NCBI RefSeq assembly: GCF_029360765.1
Contig: NZ_JARKNA010000004.1
Coordinates: 62,001 to 126,000 of the forward strand
Direction of reading: 5' to 3'
DNA length: 64,000 bases
From: Terrimonas pollutisoli
Lineage (GTDB): Bacteria > Bacteroidota > Bacteroidia > Chitinophagales > Chitinophagaceae
Positions 55,665 through 64,000 of this stretch are shown here, piece by piece. Both the position numbers and the translations under genes were made by a program. The first letter of the stretch is position 1, and each line of letters opens with the position of its first letter. The notes under the pieces are model-generated. The model worked only from the letters and a program-made list of their open reading frames with translations. It was not told where the DNA came from and did no database searches.

Positions 55665-57227
55665 ATGAGGATAACCATAAAACAAGTGAGCTGTTATTTA
55701 GTTGGTATGGCAAACGTTGTGTTGTTGTTCGGTCAGCAAACAAATGATTCGAAATTATTTGAAGCTTACAAGCAAAACAAACAGCAGTCGCCATTGCCCG
55801 ATTTCTCGTATGCAGGCTATCGTTGTGGTGAAAAAGCCATACCGGATGTAAAGAGCTATAAGACATTTAATGTGCTCGATTTTGGTGCAAAACCTAATGA
55901 TGATGTCTCCGATCGTGAAGCTATTCAACAAGCAATTGATGCTGCGAATAAAAACGGATCTGGCATTGTGTTCTTTCCAAAAGGTAGATTTATTGTAAAC
56001 GACGACAGCACACTTACAAAAGGGATTGTATCAAAAGGCAGTAGAATCATTTTCAGAGGAAGTGGATCGGGTCCCGGTGGAACAGAGTTGTTCATGAAAG
56101 AAATGTTGGTGCCGGAAAACCCAAAGAACATGTGGACAGGCAGGCCGATGTTTACATTTACAGCAAAAGGTGTAGATACTAAAATTGGTACTATCACTGC
56201 AAATGCGAAAATTGGTGAGTTTAATTTGCAGTTGAGCAAAACAGAGAACATTGAGGAAGGAGATTGGATTGCTGTAAAATTATTGGATAATAACCCTGCA
56301 TTGGTTGATGCTGAACTTGCACCACATAAAGCCGACCGGGCCTGGAAATACATCATTGAAAAAGGAGTGGATGTTTGTATGTATTACCAGGTTAAAAAAA
56401 TAAAGAAGGATGTTGTTACAATTCATGCGCCCCTGGCTTATGCAATAGATACAAAATACAAATGGACTGTTTATAAATTTGCCAATGCCGATGAAATAGG
56501 TATTGAAGACATCGCTTTTGTTGGTAACTGGAAAGAAAAATTTGTACATCATGGATCATGGAAACATGATAGCGGATTTAACCTGTTCAATTTTTCACGC
56601 TGTACTAATTCGTGGATGAAAGATTGCCGTTTTACCGATTGCAATATTGCAGCCATGGTTAGTCAAAGTGCCAATGTAACGGTGATCAATTGTGTGATTA
56701 CCGGCAATGCCGGGCACGAAGCTATCGGCTCCAGTCATTCTACCAATGTATTGCTTGCTAATTTAAACGATGAATCCTCTCAATGGCATTCATTTGGTGT
56801 GCAGAATAGATCTGTCAATACTGTTCTTTGGTATTGCTCTTATCCTTCCACTACCTGTTTCGAAGCACATGCAAGCCAGCCAAGAAATTCTTTATTCGAC
56901 AATACAACCGGTGGCTTTATGCCAGGTCGCCAGGGTGGTGCCGTAGATAATTTGCCAAATCATTTATCAGGCCTTGTGCTTTGGAATTATACACAAACGA
57001 ATGCTCCTGTAAAAGACTTTGACTTTTGGCCGGTGAATGATGTATGGTTTAAAATGGTAAACCCCATTGTGGTTGGTTTTACAAGTAACGGCAGCAACTT
57101 TAAAAAAGATCAACCAGGTAATTTTGAAAGCATCGGACAAAAAGTTACACCTGCTTCTTTGTATGAAGCACAGCTTGCATTGCGATTGAAAAAAGTGCCG
57201 AATTGGTTAAAAAAAGAAAAGAAATAA
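55665..57227 (+). CDS. Pectate-lyase-fold beta-helix protein (Pectate_lyase_3 / DUF4955-like)
   Basis: 520 residues with a signal ('LVGMANVVLLFGQQ'). The pectinase-fold opening is clear: 'FNVLDFGAKPNDDVSDREAI' and 'GSGIVFFPKGRFIV'. After an inserted beta region (about 165-270), rungs resume with 'CTNSWMKDCRFTDCNIAAMV' and 'VTVINCVITGNAGHEAIGSS'. The C-terminal part ('VLWNYTQTNAPVKDFDFW', 'MVNPIVVGFTSNG') resembles the DUF4955 extension. Histidines and aromatic residues around 'SQWHSFGVQNRSVN' may line the groove, but I cannot name catalytic residues. In a PUL with GH88 and sulfatases it is a candidate lyase. First gene of the PUL 4 enzyme cluster. Confidence 0.75.
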   Translation: MRITIKQVSCYLVGMANVVLLFGQQTNDSKLFEAYKQNKQQSPLPDFSYAGYRCGEKAIPDVKSYKTFNVLDFGAKPNDDVSDREAIQQAIDAANKNGSGIVFFPKGRFIVNDDSTLTKGIVSKGSRIIFRGSGSGPGGTELFMKEMLVPENPKNMWTGRPMFTFTAKGVDTKIGTITANAKIGEFNLQLSKTENIEEGDWIAVKLLDNNPALVDAELAPHKADRAWKYIIEKGVDVCMYYQVKKIKKDVVTIHAPLAYAIDTKYKWTVYKFANADEIGIEDIAFVGNWKEKFVHHGSWKHDSGFNLFNFSRCTNSWMKDCRFTDCNIAAMVSQSANVTVINCVITGNAGHEAIGSSHSTNVLLANLNDESSQWHSFGVQNRSVNTVLWYCSYPSTTCFEAHASQPRNSLFDNTTGGFMPGRQGGAVDNLPNHLSGLVLWNYTQTNAPVKDFDFWPVNDVWFKMVNPIVVGFTSNGSNFKKDQPGNFESIGQKVTPASLYEAQLALRLKKVPNWLKKEKK

Positions 57228-57279
57228 TCAACTCAAATCAAGCTTCTTCAATAAAAACGATAATCATTTTTCATCAAAC

Positions 57280-58866
57280 ATGATTAATAAAATACATAAC
57301 CTTTTTGTAGGTATTCTTTTCAACCTTGTTTGTTTTACAGCCTTAGCTCAACAAAAACCAAACGTTATTTTGGTGTATGTTGATGATCTTGGATATGGCG
57401 ATCTTAGTTGTTATGGTGCAACTAAATTGAAAACGCCCAATTTGGATAAATTAGCAAAAGGCGGAGTTCGGTTTACCAACGCACACAGTACCTCAGCTAC
57501 TTGTACGCCATCAAGGTTTGCAATGATGACTGGTAATTATCCATGGCGACAATCAGGTACCGGTATTTTGCCTGGCGATGCATCGTTGATTGTACCTACA
57601 AATAAAACAACCTTGCCGAAAGTATTTAAGAATGCAGGATATCAAACAGCTATCATAGGCAAGTGGCATTTGGGCATAGGCGATTCGGTGGCAAAAAACT
57701 GGAATGGTGAACTGAAGCCCGGCCCCAATGAAACCGGTTTTGATTACTCTTTCATCTTTCCCGCTACAGCCGATCGGGTGCCTTCTGTGTTCGTAGAAAA
57801 TCACAGGGTGGTGGCGTTGGATACAAGCGACCCGATAGCAGTGAGTTATACAACTAAAATCGGCAATGAACCAACAGGTGCCGAACACCCCGAGTTATTG
57901 AAAATGGTTTCTTCGCCCAATCATGGACATAACCAAACCATTGTAAATGGCATTGGTCGTATTGGCTATATGACTGGAGGAAAAATGGCTCGATGGACCG
58001 ATGAAGAAATGCCACTTACTTTTCTTGAAAAAGCAAAGCAATATATAGTCGACAACCGAAACAACCCTTTTTTCCTTTACTATGCACTTACCGAGCCGCA
58101 TGTGCCAAGGGTACCTTCTACTATGTTTAAAGGAAAGAGTGGCCTCGGATTCAGAGGCGATGCTATTCTTCAACTCGACTGGGCTGTAGGTGAAATTATA
58201 AAACAGCTTGAAGTGCTGAATCTGCGGAAAAATACGATCATCATTTTCAGCAGCGACAATGGTCCGGTACTGGATGATGGTTATATGGATGGCGCAGTAA
58301 CGCAATTAAACGGGCATACACCTTGGGGGCCGTTGCGTGGCGGAAAATACAGCATGCTCGAAGCTGGTACTCGAGTGCCGTTTATCCTAAGCTGGCCCGG
58401 CAAGGTAAACGCCGGTGTATCAGATGCATTGGTTTGCCAAATTGATTTGATCAGGTCATTCGCCGGCTTTTTTCATCAACGCCTGCAGAACGGCGAAGCA
58501 AACGATAGCGAAGATCTGATGAATGTGCTGTTGGGTAAATCGAAACTTGGCCGTTCTTCCCTGATCGTGCAGGGTGCTGATTTGTCGCTGATTCAAGGCA
58601 ATGAAAACAAAGCAGGATCTTCTGATCGAAAGACAATATCAACATTAGCGCTGATTCAAAACAACTGGAAATATATTCCGGCTAATAACGGACCTGCCAA
58701 TACAAACCCGAAGCTTACCAATATTGAAACGGGAAACTCTACGGTGCCGCAATTGTATAATCTGAAAGAAGATATTGGTGAACGAAACAATCTTGCCGAA
58801 AAATATCCAGAAAAGTTGAAGGAAATGGAACAACTGATGGAGAAGATAAAAAGAGTAAAACTATAA
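57280..58866 (+). CDS. S1-family sulfatase 1 (formylglycine type)
   Basis: 528 residues, signal 'LFNLVCFTALAQQ'. The sulfatase signature C-T-P-S-R has C75 as the residue to be oxidised to formylglycine ('TSATCTPSRFAMMTGNYPWR'). Metal Asp in 'ILVYVDDLGYGDLSCYGA', second signature 'IGKWHLGIG', and 'IIFSSDNGPVLDDG' with Asp-Asn complete the site. It removes sulfate esters from sugars in the periplasm. The insert 'GLGFRGDAILQLDWAVGEII' is typical of arylsulfatase-A-like S1 subfamilies. No maturase gene is in the window. 52 bases after the beta-helix gene and 81 before the next sulfatase. Confidence 0.95.
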   Translation: MINKIHNLFVGILFNLVCFTALAQQKPNVILVYVDDLGYGDLSCYGATKLKTPNLDKLAKGGVRFTNAHSTSATCTPSRFAMMTGNYPWRQSGTGILPGDASLIVPTNKTTLPKVFKNAGYQTAIIGKWHLGIGDSVAKNWNGELKPGPNETGFDYSFIFPATADRVPSVFVENHRVVALDTSDPIAVSYTTKIGNEPTGAEHPELLKMVSSPNHGHNQTIVNGIGRIGYMTGGKMARWTDEEMPLTFLEKAKQYIVDNRNNPFFLYYALTEPHVPRVPSTMFKGKSGLGFRGDAILQLDWAVGEIIKQLEVLNLRKNTIIIFSSDNGPVLDDGYMDGAVTQLNGHTPWGPLRGGKYSMLEAGTRVPFILSWPGKVNAGVSDALVCQIDLIRSFAGFFHQRLQNGEANDSEDLMNVLLGKSKLGRSSLIVQGADLSLIQGNENKAGSSDRKTISTLALIQNNWKYIPANNGPANTNPKLTNIETGNSTVPQLYNLKEDIGERNNLAEKYPEKLKEMEQLMEKIKRVKL

Positions 58867-58947
58867 TGCAGAAAGAATTGAAATAACAATTTCTGTCACT
58901 TTTTTGAGTTGGTTAAAAAAGCTGTAGCAATAGATTATTAAACTAAT

Positions 58948-60285
58948 ATGTATAAAATGAATAAACTATTAATATGTCTTATATTTTTTCTTAAGAGTGT
59001 TACTGGTTTTGCACAACAAAAACCTAATATCATTTTAATTTTATCTGATGATGCCGGTTACGCCGATTTTAGCTTTCAAAGCAAGCGGCTTATACCTACA
59101 CCCAACATTGATCGCATTGCGCAAAATGGAGCTTCTTTCACTAATGCCTATGTAACCGGCGCAGTTTGCGGCCCTTCAAGAGCCGGCATTCTTACAGGTG
59201 TTAATCAAGCAGAGTTTGGTCATGTATATAATTTTCTGCCTTATAATACTTATACAATCCCCAAAGACAGTTTTGGAATTCCTGTTTCTCAAAAGTTGAT
59301 CGGCAATTATCTAAAACCGCTGGGCTATACTTCAGGCATAGTAGGTAAATGGCACGAAGGTTATTCTCGTTCCTATCATCCTAATCAACGTGGATTTGAT
59401 TATTTCTGGGGCTTTCTTGATGGCAGCAGTAATTACAAGCCAGGATTGGCAAAGGGAGTACAAGAAAACGGTCGGCCTGTACCAGCCGATTCTATTCCTT
59501 ATATGACAGATGCCATCGGCAATCAATCTTTGAAGTTCATAGAAGCCAATGCTAGTCACCCGTTCTTTTTGTACGTTGCTTTTAATGCGGTGCATACGCC
59601 ATTACAGGCAAAACCCGAACTGCTGGAAAAATATAAAAAACAGTTTAGCGTGGAAGGCCGTGCATTAAATGCAGCGCTTACTGAAAGCCTCGACGAAAAT
59701 GTAGGACGTATCCTCAATAAACTTAGTGAATTAAAATTGCTTGAGAATACAATTGTTGTTTTTACCAATGATAACGGAGGATCAACAGCTTCTTTTGCTG
59801 ACAACTATCCTCTTCGTGGCAGTAAAGCAGAGATATATGAAGGTGGTATAAGGGTGCCTATGAGTATGATGTGGAAGGGGAAAATAAAAGCCGGTACCAG
59901 GTATGAACATCCCGTTTCAACACTCGATTTTTTGCCTACCTTTTTGAATGCTGCAGAAGCTCAAGCTGAGAAAATTCCACAGATTGCCGGCGATGATTTG
60001 GTAAAACGATTGCAAAACAAAAAAAAGGTTGTCGACCGGCCAATGTATTGGTATATCGGCTGGGCCAACACAGGAGCCATCAGGCTGGGTGATTACAAAA
60101 TGATATTCAGTGCCAAAAAGGGGCCGGAACTTTATAATTTGACGAAAGATATTGCTGAAACAACCAACCTTGTTGAAAGTGAAACTAAAGTGGCGAAAAA
60201 GCTGGAGGAAATGTATAAAGTATGGAGGCAGAAATTACCTAAGCCACTATGGGAAGTAGTTAAGTCGGGAAATGGCAGCGAGTAA
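58948..60285 (+). CDS. S1-family sulfatase 2 (formylglycine type)
   Basis: 445 residues; start 58948 or the ATG at 58957, signal 'LLICLIFFLKSVTGFAQQ'. Signature C-G-P-S-R with C74 ('VTGAVCGPSRAGILTGVNQA'). Metal and binding motifs: 'IILILSDDAGYADF', 'GIVGKWHEGY' (Lys-His pair kept) and 'VVFTNDNGGS'. The shorter length and C-G-P-S-R core set it apart from sulfatases 1 and 3, so the three probably remove sulfate from different positions or sugars. In series with the other two. Confidence 0.95.
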   Translation: MYKMNKLLICLIFFLKSVTGFAQQKPNIILILSDDAGYADFSFQSKRLIPTPNIDRIAQNGASFTNAYVTGAVCGPSRAGILTGVNQAEFGHVYNFLPYNTYTIPKDSFGIPVSQKLIGNYLKPLGYTSGIVGKWHEGYSRSYHPNQRGFDYFWGFLDGSSNYKPGLAKGVQENGRPVPADSIPYMTDAIGNQSLKFIEANASHPFFLYVAFNAVHTPLQAKPELLEKYKKQFSVEGRALNAALTESLDENVGRILNKLSELKLLENTIVVFTNDNGGSTASFADNYPLRGSKAEIYEGGIRVPMSMMWKGKIKAGTRYEHPVSTLDFLPTFLNAAEAQAEKIPQIAGDDLVKRLQNKKKVVDRPMYWYIGWANTGAIRLGDYKMIFSAKKGPELYNLTKDIAETTNLVESETKVAKKLEEMYKVWRQKLPKPLWEVVKSGNGSE

Positions 60286-60342
60286 ATTACATGAAGTCAT
60301 GTCCACATTCGTAAACAGTCGTTTATTATAAATCGATATGTA

Positions 60343-61854
60343 ATGCAAAGAGTACTTATGTTGAAAAGAAATTTATTGTATAGTGTAGGAGCAGTTATAC
60401 TTATTTTAAGTGTCTCTCTTCGTTGTGCTTCAGTGTCAAAAACTACAAAGGTTTCAACCAAGGAAAAGCAACCGAATATTGTGGTCATTCTTGTTGATCA
60501 ATGGAGGGGGCAGGCACTTGGATACAGAGGTAAGGAAAAAGTGTATACGCCCAATCTTGATAAACTTGCATCAGAAGGGTTAACGTTAACACAAATGGTT
60601 TCAAATAACCCGGTTTGCTCTCCGGCAAGAGCGATGTTATTAACCGGCACATATTCGCTTAAAAATGGTGTTCATTGTAATGTCAATTCAAAGTCGGCGG
60701 TTTATGGTGTTGAGCTGCCAGCGAATATTGTTTGTTGGTCTGATGTGTTAAAGCAACAAGGTTATTCAAATGGTTATATTGGTAAGTGGCATTTAGATGC
60801 ACCGCATAAACCTTATATCCCCTGTAAGAACAATGAAGGTGAAGTGGCCTGGAATGAGTGGACTCCTGATGATCGCCGACACGGATTTGATTATTGGTAT
60901 GCTTATGGTACTTACGATTATCACGAACGACCAATGTATTGGGATACAAAAGCATCAAGGGATGGTTTTCATTATGTAAATCAGTGGGGACCCGAGCATG
61001 AAGCCGAAAAAGCCATCGACTTTTTTATGAACAAAGGAAATGTGCGAAATCCTTCTTCTCCTTTTTCATTGGTCGTTTCTATCAATCCGCCGCATACTCC
61101 TTATAACACAGCACCTGCAAAATATCATGAGCCTTATAAAAATATTCCACTCGATTCATTGTTGACAGATGCCAACATTCCACCAGCAGGTACTCCAATG
61201 GGTGAGGAGTATCGTAAAAACATTAAAGATTATTATGCAAATATTACCGGTGTAGATGCACAAATCGGTCGCATTATTCAAACATTGAAAACAACTGGTT
61301 TGCTTGATAATACCATTATAGTTTTCACTGCCGACCATGGTAACTGCCTTGGTAAGCACAACCAGGAATCGAAGAACAACATTTACGAAGAGTCGATCAG
61401 TGTGCCCTTACTTGTTTATTGGAAAGGGAAAATCAAACCCGGTATTGACAATGATTTGCTGATAGGTATGCCTGATCTTTATCCCACTTTACTTGATCTC
61501 GCAGGCTACAAAAAAAACATACCATCAACAGTTGACGGAACAAGCTATGCTTCGTATTTCCTCGACAGGAAGGGAAGCAAAGCTTCTGAACAATTTATTC
61601 TTGGAACAATAGCCTACGACCAAAAAATGATTAAGAAATCAGGATTCAGAGGAGTGCGGACAACACAATATAAATTGGCTTACGTAACAAAAGGAAGTAA
61701 TGGTGCTGAACCTCATTTGTTCGATCTGCAAGCCGATCCTTTTGAACTCAATAATATTTACCGTCAAGATCATCCGGCGGTAAAGAGCCTTGCTCCAAGG
61801 CTGCAATACTGGTTGCAAAAAACAGGCGATGAATTTGTAATTCCTGCAAAGTAG
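60343..61854 (+). CDS. S1-family sulfatase 3 (formylglycine type, C-x-P-A-R)
   Basis: 503 residues; start 60343 or the in-frame ATG at 60358. The N-terminus 'AVILILSVSLRCASVSK' may be a lipoprotein signal with Cys near 28, which would put this enzyme on a membrane surface. Signature C-S-P-A-R with C92 ('NNPVCSPARAMLLTGTYS'). Metal motif 'IVVILVDQWRGQALGYRG', 'GYIGKWHLDAPHKPY', and 'IIVFTADHGNCLGKHNQESK' with Asp-His in place of Asp-Asn. The Asp-Gln ('VDQWR') start and Asp-His are features of a distinct S1 subgroup. Confidence 0.95.
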   Translation: MQRVLMLKRNLLYSVGAVILILSVSLRCASVSKTTKVSTKEKQPNIVVILVDQWRGQALGYRGKEKVYTPNLDKLASEGLTLTQMVSNNPVCSPARAMLLTGTYSLKNGVHCNVNSKSAVYGVELPANIVCWSDVLKQQGYSNGYIGKWHLDAPHKPYIPCKNNEGEVAWNEWTPDDRRHGFDYWYAYGTYDYHERPMYWDTKASRDGFHYVNQWGPEHEAEKAIDFFMNKGNVRNPSSPFSLVVSINPPHTPYNTAPAKYHEPYKNIPLDSLLTDANIPPAGTPMGEEYRKNIKDYYANITGVDAQIGRIIQTLKTTGLLDNTIIVFTADHGNCLGKHNQESKNNIYEESISVPLLVYWKGKIKPGIDNDLLIGMPDLYPTLLDLAGYKKNIPSTVDGTSYASYFLDRKGSKASEQFILGTIAYDQKMIKKSGFRGVRTTQYKLAYVTKGSNGAEPHLFDLQADPFELNNIYRQDHPAVKSLAPRLQYWLQKTGDEFVIPAK

Positions 61855-61953
61855 AAGTTGCGTTTAATAGGCATTGTCAGGAGATGTATCTTGCATTGCA
61901 CAAACAGAATTAGCAGATAAATGAACGATGCAAAAAAACTAATGACAGGTAAC

Positions 61954-62886
61954 ATGAAAAGCTTTTTTTTAATTGTACTTATTTCGCTCGGTTTGCAAGT
62001 TCAAAGTCATGCTCAACCTTATACAATTCCTGCAAACGTAAAGCGAATTGTTTTTCTGGGGAATAGTATTACGTATGGAGGTTACTATGTATCCTGTATT
62101 GATGCTTATCTGCGTCTTCAATATCCACAACGGCAGTTTGAAATAATCAACGTTGGATTACCAAGTGAAACAGTTTCCGGTTTATCAGAACCCAATCATG
62201 CAGGAGGAAAATTCCCACGCCCCGATTTGCATGAACGCCTCGATCGTGTGTTGAAAGAACTAAAACCAGATTTGGTATTTGCTTGTTACGGAATGAATGA
62301 TGGGATTTATTTACCATTTGATGATAAACGTTTTCAAAAATTCCAAAAGGGAATGCAGTGGCTGCACGATAAGGTTGTAAAATCGGGAGCATCGATAATC
62401 CACATCACTCCACCAATTTACGATGAACGAAAGGGTAGTGCCTATGCCAATGTTCTCGATGTGTATACTGATTGGCTGATCAGCCGCCGTTATACGAATA
62501 GCTGGAGTGTGATAGATATTCATTGGCCAATGAAAAAATCGTTGGAAGACCAACGCATTAAGGACAGCGTATTTACTTATGCAAAAGATGGAATACACCC
62601 CGACAATGCAGGACATTTTATTATAGCAAAACAGATTCTTTTAAACCTGGGAGAAACAATGATTGCTGATGCTACAGATATGAAAGATATTTTATCTGGC
62701 TATAAAAACGGCGATTCTATTTTTCATTTAATAGAAAAAGAGCAGGCCATCAGGAAAGATGCCTGGTTAACTTTTACCGGGCACAAAAGACCTGGGATGA
62801 ATGCTGGTCTTCCTTTACCTGATGCTGAGCGGCAATGTGCAGAAATTGATAAGCAGGTACAAATGCTTATCAAACCCAGATGGTAA
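61954..62886 (+). CDS. SGNH/GDSL-type carbohydrate esterase
   Basis: 310 residues from the ATG at 61954 (signal 'SFFLIVLISLGLQVQSHAQ'); an upstream ATG at 61921 adds 11 polar residues. The four SGNH blocks are visible: S38 in 'IVFLGNSITYGGYY', Gly in 'NVGLPSETVSGL', N115 in 'CYGMNDG', and Asp/H215 in 'DGIHPDNAGH'. Enzymes of this type in PULs remove acetyl or other acyl groups from sugars. The last 60 residues ('KDAWLTFTGHKRPGMNAGLP') form a helical tail seen in PUL esterases of this group. It lies between the sulfatases and the toroid lyase-like gene, so acylation of the same glycan is implied. Confidence 0.88.
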   Translation: MKSFFLIVLISLGLQVQSHAQPYTIPANVKRIVFLGNSITYGGYYVSCIDAYLRLQYPQRQFEIINVGLPSETVSGLSEPNHAGGKFPRPDLHERLDRVLKELKPDLVFACYGMNDGIYLPFDDKRFQKFQKGMQWLHDKVVKSGASIIHITPPIYDERKGSAYANVLDVYTDWLISRRYTNSWSVIDIHWPMKKSLEDQRIKDSVFTYAKDGIHPDNAGHFIIAKQILLNLGETMIADATDMKDILSGYKNGDSIFHLIEKEQAIRKDAWLTFTGHKRPGMNAGLPLPDAERQCAEIDKQVQMLIKPRW

Positions 62887-63019
62887 GTTGTGTTGGGGAG
62901 AATATGTTGGAACTAATACTAAAAGATTAAAGGTGAAATGACAGCAATATGCATAGGTGCTTTTTTAACGATAAGTACTGAAATATTTTGTCTGGAGGAG
63001 AAATATTAATCAAAACCAT

Positions 63020-64000
63020 ATGAGAATATTGAACAAACAAATAAGGACTTATTCATTGAGTGTGCTTTTCTTGGGTGGGATATTTCACTATAACGTGAAA
63101 GCCCAAAGTGCCGTAAGCAGCGATTCAAGAGTATTAACCTGTCGCTTAAAAGAAAATCCATTGTATCAGCAGGAAAAAGACAGGATTTACCAGTTAATCG
63201 AAAAACAAGTGCATCACCTTCGTGGCGAATTGCACTACTGGAAAGGCGATTCTACCATGAAGCTGATCACCAAAAGCGGATCAGCAGAAGCATACGTTCG
63301 TCCCAATACTACCTGTGTGGCCAATATGGCTTTTCTGTACCGTTTTGGAAAATATGAACAGTCGGTTGTGGGCATATCAAAGAAAGAAATACTGCAGCGG
63401 GAAATTATTCCTATGCTCAGGTATTTGGTGCGCACACATAAGGCAGGTGATTTAAAAACAGAGGACGGCAAGGCTTGGGGTAATGCCTGGCAATCGGCGC
63501 ATTGGGCTGCCACATTGGGAAATGCAGCCTGGTGGGTATGGGAGGAATTACCGGCCGATATTCAAAAAGGAGCAAGGAATGTTGTGGCGCATGAAGCAGA
63601 CAGGATTGCTGACACCAATCCTCCACAGCAGCTTAAATTAGATAGCAAATCGGAGGAGAATGCCTGGAACAGCCAGGTAATTTCTGCCGCATTGCTGCTA
63701 ATGCCCAATGATCCCCGTTATGCTAAATGGGAGAAAGCCCTGCAAAAATGGGCCATGTCGAGCTACCTGCGTCCAGCCGACTCAACTTCAACCGCCATTA
63801 TAGATCAGCTGCCTGTTTCAAAACAATTTAGCGGCGCTAATATCTACGACGATTTTACTTTGGAAAACCACAGTTTTGTTCACCCCGATTATATGGGCGC
63901 CTGGATTATGAATGCCGGAAATGAGCTCGATTATTTATTAACCGGAAGAAAACCGTTTCAGGCTTTTTTATATAACCTGTCGCCAATCTATAACAACCAA
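63020..64000 (+). CDS. Toroid-fold polysaccharide lyase-like protein, 5' part (cut by window end)
   Basis: 327 codons from the ATG at 63020, open to the right edge. Signal 'SVLFLGGIFHYNVKAQ'. The mature part is helical with repeated Trp/aromatic motifs: 'GKAWGNAWQSAHWAATLGNA', 'SEENAWNSQVISAALLLMP' and 'IYDDFTLENHSFVHPDYMGA'. The Asn-Ser and Glu-Asn-His motifs and the helix-rich order fit an (alpha/alpha) toroid lyase or hydrolase. The CAZy family cannot be assigned from this half. As a secreted protein in a GH88-containing PUL it is the best candidate for the depolymerising lyase together with the gene at 55665. Confidence 0.65.
   Translation, partial: MRILNKQIRTYSLSVLFLGGIFHYNVKAQSAVSSDSRVLTCRLKENPLYQQEKDRIYQLIEKQVHHLRGELHYWKGDSTMKLITKSGSAEAYVRPNTTCVANMAFLYRFGKYEQSVVGISKKEILQREIIPMLRYLVRTHKAGDLKTEDGKAWGNAWQSAHWAATLGNAAWWVWEELPADIQKGARNVVAHEADRIADTNPPQQLKLDSKSEENAWNSQVISAALLLMPNDPRYAKWEKALQKWAMSSYLRPADSTSTAIIDQLPVSKQFSGANIYDDFTLENHSFVHPDYMGAWIMNAGNELDYLLTGRKPFQAFLYNLSPIYNNQ

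Overview
The window is from a Bacteroidota chromosome, most likely Chitinophagaceae or a close relative. The evidence is four SusC/SusD (TonB-dependent glycan importer) pairs, ECF sigma/FecR anti-sigma pairs, AraC-type and hybrid-type sensors, S1 sulfatases, few Shine-Dalgarno-like leaders, and one good match to the Bacteroidota promoter consensus (TTTG-N20-TAnnTTTG). Species cannot be named from the sequence alone. Almost everything is on the + strand and devoted to uptake and breakdown of complex glycans.

Layout. (1) 1-9513, PUL 1: truncated SusC, SusD, a heparinase-like toroid protein, a GH92 alpha-mannosidase and a GH28-type beta-helix enzyme. (2) 9670-11433: an AraC-family regulator, then a tight AhpD-like/cupin pair. 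A bidirectional terminator and a degenerate tRNA-Leu remnant on the minus strand follow (11444-11600). (3) 11815-30025, PUL 2: ECF sigma, FecR, SusC with STN domain, SusD, IPT/NHL lipoprotein, DUF1565-like beta-helix, GH89, GH123-like, tandem SGNH esterase and GH29 alpha-fucosidase. The enzyme set points to a HexNAc-rich, fucosylated, probably acylated glycan. (4) 30151-32946: small non-PUL genes (DUF5655-like, an unknown 84-residue protein, a methyltransferase, a His-rich membrane protein). (5) 33353-43369, PUL 3: consensus promoter, ECF sigma, FecR, STN-SusC, SusD, then an alkaline-phosphatase-superfamily enzyme and a Tat-type metallophosphoesterase, with no recognisable glycosidase. A bidirectional terminator and a second tRNA-Leu 3' end fragment follow. 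(6) 44048-48102: a two-gene version of a hybrid two-component system. (7) 48247-64000, PUL 4: GH88, SusC without STN, SusD, DUF5017-like lipoprotein, a pectate-lyase-fold protein, three sulfatases, an SGNH esterase and a toroid-fold lyase-like gene cut by the window end. It appears aimed at a sulfated, uronic-acid-containing polysaccharide.

How it works together. Each SusC/SusD pair should import oligosaccharides released at the surface, and the periplasmic enzymes then finish digestion. Regulation differs by locus. The two SusC proteins with an N-terminal STN domain are preceded by sigma/FecR pairs (trans-envelope signalling). The SusC without STN is preceded by a periplasmic-sensor histidine kinase plus AraC-type response regulator.

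Points most worth a second look: the phosphoesterase-only PUL 3; the split hybrid two-component system; two tRNA-Leu 3' end remnants in the same orientation bracketing 32 kb; two families of short intergenic repeats, one of which supplies the start codon of the GH92 gene and one of which sits between susC and susD in two different PULs.
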